A stretch of 6,436 nt of DNA from RGIG9060 sp036307825 (lineage in GTDB: Bacteria; Spirochaetota; Spirochaetia; Treponematales; Treponemataceae), in the NCBI GenBank assembly GCA_036307825.1, contig JAXJWW010000113.1, positions 1-6,436 of the forward strand, in the 5' to 3' direction. The notes under the pieces were generated by a model. That model saw only the letters and a list, made by a program, of their open reading frames with translations. It had not been told where the DNA came from and ran no database searches. This document shows, one piece after another, positions 1 through 4,859 of this stretch. Position 1 is the first letter of the stretch. Each line of letters begins with the position of its first letter. The position numbers were made by a program, and so were the translations under genes.

Positions 1-1
1 C

Positions 2-655
2 TTCCCTACAATGGAAGTAAAAATTCTTCCTGAAGAAAACGGTGTTGCAACAAGCAAAGAACACATGGGACCTGGTAAAAAAGGTTTGATTTTTGTTCGC
101 AGTGCACAAGTAATGAAAGGTTACTACAAACGCCCAGACTTAACAGAAAAAATTATTGATGAAGATGGTTGGCTTAACACAGGAGACCTTGGACTTTTAA
201 CATTCGATAATGAAATTAAAATTACAGGTCGTGCAAAAGATACAATCGTTCTTTTAGGTGGAGAAAATATCGAACCAGCTGTTATCGAAAGCGAACTTAA
301 CACAAGTTCATATATTGAAACATCAATCGTACTTGGACAAGACCAAAAATATCTTGGTGCTTTAATTGTTCCTTCAAAAGAAAGTGTAATTGCTTATGCT
401 AAAGAAAATAATCTTGATACTTCAGATTACGAAGAACTTTTGAAAACAAAAGAAATTATCGATTTATTGGAAACAGAAATTAAAACTAAAGATTCTACAG
501 CAAATGGATTTAGAGTTTGCGAAAAAATCTGGAAATTTGCGTTACTTCCAAACAGTTTTACAGTTGGTGAAGAACTTTCTGCAAAACAAGAAATGATGCG
601 ACATAAAATCGTAGAAAAATATGCAGATATCATCAAAACATTATTTGAAAACTAA
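2..655 (+). CDS. Long-chain acyl-CoA synthetase (AMP-forming), C-terminal part, 5' truncated by window edge
   Basis: This is the C-terminal portion of an ANL-superfamily ligase that would activate a carboxylic (probably fatty) acid to acyl-AMP and then to acyl-CoA. The frame is open to the left edge (Phe-Pro-Thr precede the first Met at base 11), so that Met is internal and the gene starts outside the window. Counting from that Met, visible motifs are GYYKRPDLTEKII (37-50), WLNTGDLG (54-61, with the ATP-ribose-binding Asp) and ITGRAKDTIVLLGGENIEP (71-89, hinge region and mobile C-terminal domain). The end, LSAKQEMMRHKIVEKY, aligns with the usual 'LTPTLKxKRxxIxEKY' tail, but Glu appears to stand where the catalytic acylation Lys normally lies. 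Fatty-acid chain length cannot be judged because the acyl pocket is outside the window. It converges on the minus-strand genes and ends just before a hairpin terminator. The family call is secure; substrate is inferred. Confidence 0.9.
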   Translation, partial: FPTMEVKILPEENGVATSKEHMGPGKKGLIFVRSAQVMKGYYKRPDLTEKIIDEDGWLNTGDLGLLTFDNEIKITGRAKDTIVLLGGENIEPAVIESELNTSSYIETSIVLGQDQKYLGALIVPSKESVIAYAKENNLDTSDYEELLKTKEIIDLLETEIKTKDSTANGFRVCEKIWKFALLPNSFTVGEELSAKQEMMRHKIVEKYADIIKTLFEN

Positions 656-678
656 TAACAAAGTTTGATAGAAAAATG

Positions 679-720
679 AAAAACGCACTTCAAGAAATTT
701 CTCTGAAGTGCGTTTTTTTT
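679..720. terminator. Strong intrinsic terminator, probably bidirectional
   Basis: Perfect 12-base inverted repeat AAACGCACTTCA (681-692) and TGAAGTGCGTTT (704-715), followed by a T run on the plus strand. The 11-base interior contains AGAAATTTCT, itself a palindrome, so the helix can continue past a one-base bulge. On the complement the stem is followed by TTTTTC and then a second T-rich stretch. It lies 25 bases after the acyl-CoA synthetase stop and also faces the minus-strand DUF262 gene that ends at 835, so it can serve both. Confidence 0.88.
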
Positions 721-743
721 TATTTTAAATTACTCAATGTGTA

Positions 744-765
744 AAAAACCAAACAATTCCGTCTT
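744..765 (-). repeat. Imperfect copy of the 3' end of the AcnX small-subunit gene (partner at 3092-3113)
   Basis: By hand alignment, 19 of 22 bases match 3092-3113 in the same orientation. At 3092-3113 the bases encode the last residues of the AcnX small subunit (EDGVVRIL). Here the equivalent frame is preceded by two stop codons, so nothing is coded. Both copies lie about 30 bases from a terminator whose stem contains AACGCAC. It could be a duplication remnant or chance in AT-rich DNA. The rest of 656-834 holds the terminator at 681-715 and otherwise no gene that I can see; a weak hairpin (CAAGA/TCTTG, 795-809) followed by an A run (779-785) might be a second minus-strand stop signal. Confidence 0.4.
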
Positions 766-834
766 ATTAAAAATACACAAAAAAAGATTCACACCAAGAA
801 TATATCTTGCTTTATAAAAATATCATAAAAACAT

Positions 835-2790
835 CTATTCATCTCTATTTTCAACACAAATTTGAACTTTTTCTGTTATTTTATAAATATCTAATAATTG
901 TTTTGCATAAATTCTTGCTCTTTCAGAACTTAAAGACCCTTCCGAGTAAAATTCAGTATCTCCAATTTTTTTAGGCTCAACAAGAAAATTTTTGTTTAAG
1001 GTTATTATAGGATCTTTTTGATTTTTATCATATTTATTAGAGGCTTTGTGTATGATGTTATCTTGAACAATTTTTTTGAATTTTTCAGAATTTAATTCAT
1101 GTGTTATTCTACAAAGTTCATTAAAATAATATCTCCAAGATTTTATATCTAGAATATTATTATCATAAATTACATATTTAACATCAGAACCATTCATATT
1201 TGTTGTTATATCTGAAGCTGGATATATACCATTTTCAAATTCAGTAGCCATTAAAGGGACTGTTCTTTTTAACGGAGATGTAATTGCAATACAGGCTCTT
1301 TTTGCTAAATCTTCATTTCTCTTCTTTATTTGTTCCTCTTTCCATTCTAAATTACAGGAGACTTCTTTTGTAACATTAAACTGAACTAATTTGGTAAATT
1401 CTAATTTTTCATTCCAAGGTTTATTAGAATTTGATGAATTATAACCTTGAGACATTATTCCTAAATTACCAATACAGTTTAAGTATTTTTCATATATCTC
1501 ATATGATTTTATTTCTCCTCCATAACTCTCTTTCCACCAAAGACTTAATGTCTGAGGCATAAAATGTTCAACTGTAATGTCTTCTAAAGGGACTCCTATG
1601 TTTTTTGTTTCAAATTCTTCAATTTTTCTCAACAAAACTTTTCCATATGTATGGTTAGTCTTTCTTGATTGAGTTAATGCTGTGTAAAAATCTTCATCTG
1701 TTGGGAATCGCCCTGTTTTTGTGCTACTATTAGATAATTCAAAATAAATTGACTCATAATTTATCTCTATTTCATTACTATCCATTTTTCTAACTAAATT
1801 TTGAATTACAGATCGTAAAACACCACCTCCTCCAGCAGGTGCAACAATTCTATATCGAAGTAAAAAATCTGTTAATAACTTAAAAATCTTGACTAATTCT
1901 TTCTCACTACTATCATATAAAGCGTTGATTAAGTATAAATACAATGGATATATATCATCAGTTTTCAATGCATTTAATTCTTGAAAATATTTATTTAATT
2001 CTTTATTTGGACTATTAAATTTCTTTATCCAGTTAAAGTATTTGGCAAAAACTTCTAGCTCCTTTAAAATATTTTCGTGGGAGATTGATGAATTCGAAAA
2101 ATATTTTTTAAAATCTGAATATATTTCCGCATTTACAACATCATCATAAGTTTTCATTATAAGATAATTTTTTGCTAAAATTGAAACATCATCATTTCCA
2201 ACAATTTTTTCTATATTTACCCAATAATTATCATATAAAATCTGCTGTTCATCCGAAGATTTTGAAATCAATAAATAATTTCTTATCAAATCAGCAGGAC
2301 TTAAGGGTTTACCAGTTGAATTAATTTTTTCAAATATTGTTTGAATTGTTTCCAAATCATTCTCGATTTGCAGATTCACACCAACTATTTCTAATTTTTG
2401 AATTGTATTATAAATCTCATTTAAAGGGATTTCGGTTTTATTTAATAAATCTAGAAAAGTGTTATAATTTTTTACTATATTGCTTTCGTCATTTGTTACA
2501 GGCTTTTTTTCTATAACAGAAATAAAACTTTGATAATCATAAGATGTTTGTTTTAATCTAACCCTAAACTTATCATTTTTTGTATCATTTTTTAAATAAC
2601 GAGATGTTACTTTTTCCTTAAAATCTGAATCTTTTTCACAATCTCTGATAGCACAAAGAAGTAAAACAATAGTACTTATTCTTTGTTGACCATCTACTAA
2701 TATAAGTTCTTGAAATTCTGCCCCATTATTTTCACCAAAATAATAAACGACATTACCTAAATAATGCGTTTTTTTTCTTATAATAAGCAT
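835..2790 (-). CDS. DUF262/DUF1524 (GmrSD/SspE/BrxU-like) restriction-type protein, main fragment lacking its N-terminus
   Basis: 651 codons follow the ATG at 2790, but that is not the natural start: the first conserved segment is encoded upstream in another frame (see 2753-2920). Visible DUF262 signatures are LVDGQQRIST (31-40, the ParB/sulfiredoxin-like nucleotide-binding motif) and FEKINSTGKPLSPADLIRNYLL (153-174). DUF1524, the HNH-type nuclease part, shows ITVEHFMPQ (405-413, catalytic His at 409) and GNLGIMSQGYNSSNSNKPWNEK (441-462). In known family members (GmrSD, SspE, BrxU) DUF262 binds or hydrolyses nucleotide and senses modified DNA, and DUF1524 nicks or cleaves it; activity against modified phage DNA is inferred here. 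A C-terminal region of about 140 residues (510-651) with SWRYYFNEL and IGDTEFYSEGSLS is not one I can name. The coding region is clearly AT-richer than its neighbours, which suggests horizontal transfer. No methylase or other defence gene is adjacent. If the frames are joined the protein is 694 residues. Confidence 0.85.
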   Translation of the reverse strand: MLIIRKKTHYLGNVVYYFGENNGAEFQELILVDGQQRISTIVLLLCAIRDCEKDSDFKEKVTSRYLKNDTKNDKFRVRLKQTSYDYQSFISVIEKKPVTNDESNIVKNYNTFLDLLNKTEIPLNEIYNTIQKLEIVGVNLQIENDLETIQTIFEKINSTGKPLSPADLIRNYLLISKSSDEQQILYDNYWVNIEKIVGNDDVSILAKNYLIMKTYDDVVNAEIYSDFKKYFSNSSISHENILKELEVFAKYFNWIKKFNSPNKELNKYFQELNALKTDDIYPLYLYLINALYDSSEKELVKIFKLLTDFLLRYRIVAPAGGGGVLRSVIQNLVRKMDSNEIEINYESIYFELSNSSTKTGRFPTDEDFYTALTQSRKTNHTYGKVLLRKIEEFETKNIGVPLEDITVEHFMPQTLSLWWKESYGGEIKSYEIYEKYLNCIGNLGIMSQGYNSSNSNKPWNEKLEFTKLVQFNVTKEVSCNLEWKEEQIKKRNEDLAKRACIAITSPLKRTVPLMATEFENGIYPASDITTNMNGSDVKYVIYDNNILDIKSWRYYFNELCRITHELNSEKFKKIVQDNIIHKASNKYDKNQKDPIITLNKNFLVEPKKIGDTEFYSEGSLSSERARIYAKQLLDIYKITEKVQICVENRDE

Positions 2791-2920
2791 TTTCTATATC
2801 GTGAAATAATTCCTCACATTGCTTTTTTGACCACTCATAATTTCGTTGGAATGGAGGAATTATAAAAACTTTATCTAATCCTCCAATAAAACTTAAAACA
2901 TTTGTTTCACTTGCCTTCAT
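2753..2920 (-). pseudogene. Out-of-frame N-terminal piece of the DUF262/DUF1524 protein (true gene start)
   Basis: An ATG at 2920 opens a 55-codon frame reading MKASETNVLSFIGG, then VFIIPPFQRNYEWSKKQ and CEELFHDIENAYYKKK, ending at TAA (2753-2755). IPPFQRNYEW followed by an acidic ELFHDI is the hallmark N-terminus of DUF262, and it leads directly into KTHYLGNVVYY of the larger fragment. The join needs removal of one base (or gain of two) in the A8 run: ...YYKKK then THYLG. The start is well supported by AAGGA (2927-2931) six bases upstream, whereas the ATG at 2790 has no good ribosome site. The two frames overlap over 2753-2790. Homology to the family is clear despite its shortness. Whether this is a genuine mutation, a switchable tract or a base-calling error cannot be told from one sequence. 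Confidence 0.85.
2769..2776 (-). repeat. A8 homopolymer (T8 on plus strand) at the DUF262 frameshift
   Basis: Eight consecutive A on the coding strand, within AAG AAA AAA AAC in the upstream frame. It is the exact point where the N-terminal and main DUF262 frames part. With seven A the two frames fuse into one 694-residue protein; with ten they would fuse with one extra Lys. A -1 ribosomal slip on A AAA AAC would not restore the frame; a +1 shift or loss of one A in the transcript would. Confidence 0.85.
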
Positions 2921-2926
2921 TTGTAA

Positions 2927-2931
2927 TCCTT
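2927..2931 (-). promoter_or_regulatory. Shine-Dalgarno for the upstream DUF262 start
   Basis: AAGGA on the minus strand with a six-base spacer to the ATG at 2920. It decides the start: this ATG, not the one at 2790, is the natural initiation codon. Confidence 0.75.
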
Positions 2932-2957
2932 ATTAAATATATTGATATCAAAATTTT

Positions 2958-2988
2958 ATCATATTTATATTCTTTAGCATATACATAA
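2958..2988 (-). promoter_or_regulatory. Possible sigma-70 promoter for the DUF262 gene
   Basis: TATGAT (2958-2963, minus strand) is a good -10 match about 38 bases before the ATG at 2920. The -35 is weak: ATGTAT at 17-base spacing or TTATGT at 19. The palindrome TTGATATCAA (2942-2951) lies between the -10 and the start and could be an operator. In such AT-rich DNA this is only suggestive. The rest of 2921-3030 shows no gene. Confidence 0.3.
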
Positions 2989-3023
2989 GGTAGTTCTCTA
3001 TTTTTCTTAAGAAGTCCTTTCTG

Positions 3024-3060
3024 ACAACAAAACGCACCCCGAGAATCCCCAGAGTGCGTT
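3024..3060 (-). terminator. Intrinsic terminator of the AcnX operon
   Basis: On the minus strand the RNA can fold as AACGCACTCTGGG, loop GATT, CTCGGGGTGCGTT (3060 down to 3031): 13 pairs including G-U wobbles, then TTTTGTTGTC. The wobbles favour folding of the minus-strand transcript. It begins 28 bases after the AcnX small-subunit stop codon. The AACGCAC/GTGCGTT core is the same as in the 681-715 terminator. Confidence 0.8.
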
Positions 3061-3087
3061 GTTACTTTGACTAGAAACTAGCCGAAA

Positions 3088-3528
3088 CTACAAAATCCGA
3101 ACAACTCCGTCTTCTGTAACTTCGATAGTATCCCCAGTTTTTACAGTTTCTAGGAACTCTTTTCCAAGTTGGTCGATGGCGATAAGATTTGAGTTTTCCC
3201 AAACAACTGACAAAATAACTCCAGCTCCTGCAAGAGAGTCAATGTGTTCAGAAAACAACAAACAAGAAGGATTTATCCCCATGGAACAAATCACTTGGAT
3301 AATCATTCCACCAGTTGTGGAACCGATTGTCTGAGGTAAGCAAAGAGCTTTCCCTGTGATATTTTTTTCAAAAATGTCTGGGTTGTTTTGGTCTGCAACG
3401 ATTACTTGTTTTGCATTTGCCAAAGCTGATTTTTGGAAAGTTGCCAAAGTGTTTACACCTTGTCTTGAAACAACTACTTCACCTTTATAATATCCACCGT
3501 TAATTACGCGTCCTTTAAATTCTTTCAT
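3088..3528 (-). CDS. Aconitase X small (swivel) subunit, DUF126
   Basis: A 146-residue protein matching the small swivelling subunit of two-chain AcnX hydro-lyases. It packs on the large subunit to close the active site. Conserved elements are the start VINGGYYKGEVVVS, the central ITGKALCLPQTIGSTTGG (57-74, with Ser70 in the position of the family's conserved serine loop) and the SLAGAGVILSVVW segment (98-110). Its length is usual for the stand-alone subunit. The ATG at 3528 has a GGAAGG-type ribosome site in the 20-base gap after the large-subunit stop, so the two are translated from one message. Known AcnX enzymes include archaeal phosphomevalonate dehydratase and bacterial cis-3-hydroxy-L-proline dehydratase; which reaction applies here is not decided by sequence. 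It is the last gene of the operon, followed by the terminator at 3031-3060. Confidence 0.87.
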   Translation of the reverse strand: MKEFKGRVINGGYYKGEVVVSRQGVNTLATFQKSALANAKQVIVADQNNPDIFEKNITGKALCLPQTIGSTTGGMIIQVICSMGINPSCLLFSEHIDSLAGAGVILSVVWENSNLIAIDQLGKEFLETVKTGDTIEVTEDGVVRIL

Positions 3529-3548
3529 ATCGTACCTTCCTTAAATCC

Positions 3549-4841
3549 TTATTTATCCAAGCCCACAATGATATTGAGCAATTCATCATCTTTGTAATAA
3601 CGAGCCACAGAATAAGTGCGAAGTTTGTTTGAACAAGTCATAATACAACGACTCTTTGTTAAAGGATTTGATGTATACATCAACGGACAAATGTATGTTA
3701 CTTCAACTCCAGTTGCAATAAGCTTTTTGTATTTTTCAGTTTTAACAAATTCTTCTAAAACAGGTGGAGCTGTACAAACCACAGTTTGGCAAGTAACTTT
3801 CTTTTTACCAGATTTTGCAAGACCTTCAAGAATCTTGTCTGCCCATTCATTAAGCTGAGCTTTTGAAAGATGAGGACATCCGATAAATGCCAAAGTTCCT
3901 TCTTTTTCTGGATGCTTCCACATCACAGGATATGATTTATAGATGCGTTCAAGTTCTGCATCATCAATTACATATTCTTGGTAGTTTTCTTCAAGCAAAG
4001 AAGTTCCAAGTTCTACAGCTTCTGGAGTTAGGTTTTCTGCGTGATACAAACCAACAGCACCGTTTGAAGCAGTTGCAGCCCCAAAATCCTTTAGATAAGA
4101 TTTTACATCGTCTGTTAGTTCAGTTCCAAGCCATTTGTCCAAGCCCACGATATACGGAACATCTTCCATAACGTTGATACCGATTGCAGAACCTAAAATT
4201 TGTGGAAGTGGCTTTTTACTTGTGTTGATTGTTACCTTCCATTTTGCTTTACGGCCTTCATCTGTTAAAAGACCGAATTTTGGAACATAACCTAAAATCG
4301 AACCGAAAATATCAATCATTCCAGAGTTACGGTTACAACGAGCACCTAAAACTGAGTTTGCATAGTTTACAGCACTGGATTCTGCCCAAGAAAGAATATC
4401 GCCTTTTTTTGGAATATTGCCCATTTCATCAAAATAACAAGCGCAACTAAATCCGTCCTGACGAACAAGCCCAAGTTTTGTAAGTTGATCTTCGTAATAT
4501 TTTTGCTTTCCGTACAAAGCAGTTTTAAATAAGATTTTATCAAGCAAATTGTATGATACATTTGCAAAGTCAGTTGGGCGAGGGTCCATTGTAAAGCCTT
4601 CTTCAACTTTCAAACCAGCCCCAATCAATTCGTCCATTACACGATAAACTGGCTTCAAAAGTTTTAATCCGAAAGATGTTACCAAGTGGCCTTGGCCGTG
4701 GGTTACTTTTACAAGTTCTGTGGCTTCAAACATATCGCCGTAACGAACAATTGTTTCCATAACCTTGGCTTTAACTTCGCCTTCTTTGCCTTCCAAAATT
4801 GCTTTTTGCTCGTCTGTGAGCTTCATTTTATATTGATACAT
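3549..4841 (-). CDS. Aconitase X large (catalytic) subunit, DUF521
   Basis: A 430-residue cytosolic hydro-lyase of the AcnX family, expected to remove water from a small hydroxy acid using an iron or iron-sulfur centre. Visible motifs are VKVTHGQGHL (44-53), FSCACYFDEMGNIPKKGD (131-148), WAESSAVNYANSVLGARCNR (152-171), FIGCPHLS (319-326) and YICPLMY ... MTCSNK (383-406). Candidate metal-ligand cysteines are C133 or C135, C322 and C385. The motif usually written NSVLGARTNR has Cys169 in place of Thr, and the tail reads TCSNK rather than the common TNSGK, so this may be a distinct subgroup. The ATG at 4841 is preceded by AAGGTGGA; the next Met (MKLTDEQ) has no ribosome site. It lies 18 bases after the flavoenzyme gene and 20 before its small subunit, so a single operon is likely. 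Family call is firm, substrate unknown. Confidence 0.88.
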   Translation of the reverse strand: MYQYKMKLTDEQKAILEGKEGEVKAKVMETIVRYGDMFEATELVKVTHGQGHLVTSFGLKLLKPVYRVMDELIGAGLKVEEGFTMDPRPTDFANVSYNLLDKILFKTALYGKQKYYEDQLTKLGLVRQDGFSCACYFDEMGNIPKKGDILSWAESSAVNYANSVLGARCNRNSGMIDIFGSILGYVPKFGLLTDEGRKAKWKVTINTSKKPLPQILGSAIGINVMEDVPYIVGLDKWLGTELTDDVKSYLKDFGAATASNGAVGLYHAENLTPEAVELGTSLLEENYQEYVIDDAELERIYKSYPVMWKHPEKEGTLAFIGCPHLSKAQLNEWADKILEGLAKSGKKKVTCQTVVCTAPPVLEEFVKTEKYKKLIATGVEVTYICPLMYTSNPLTKSRCIMTCSNKLRTYSVARYYKDDELLNIIVGLDK

Positions 4842-4859
4842 AATTCTTCCACCTTAAAC

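Noticed and set aside
427..636. Minus-strand 69-codon frame inside the acyl-CoA synthetase
   Set aside because: Lies wholly antisense to conserved coding sequence, Ser/Phe-rich, no supporting signals.
2769..2776. Programmed -1 ribosomal frameshift at A AAA AAC
   Set aside because: The downstream frame is +1 relative to the upstream one, so a -1 slip would not join the two pieces.
835..3060. CRISPR array, tRNA, rRNA or insertion-sequence ends around the defence gene
   Set aside because: No regularly spaced repeats, no cloverleaf-like sequence, no transposase and no clear terminal inverted repeats were seen.
3071..3081. CTAGAAACTAG short inverted repeat after the AcnX small-subunit stop
   Set aside because: Only four-base arms; the better hairpin at 3031-3060 explains termination.
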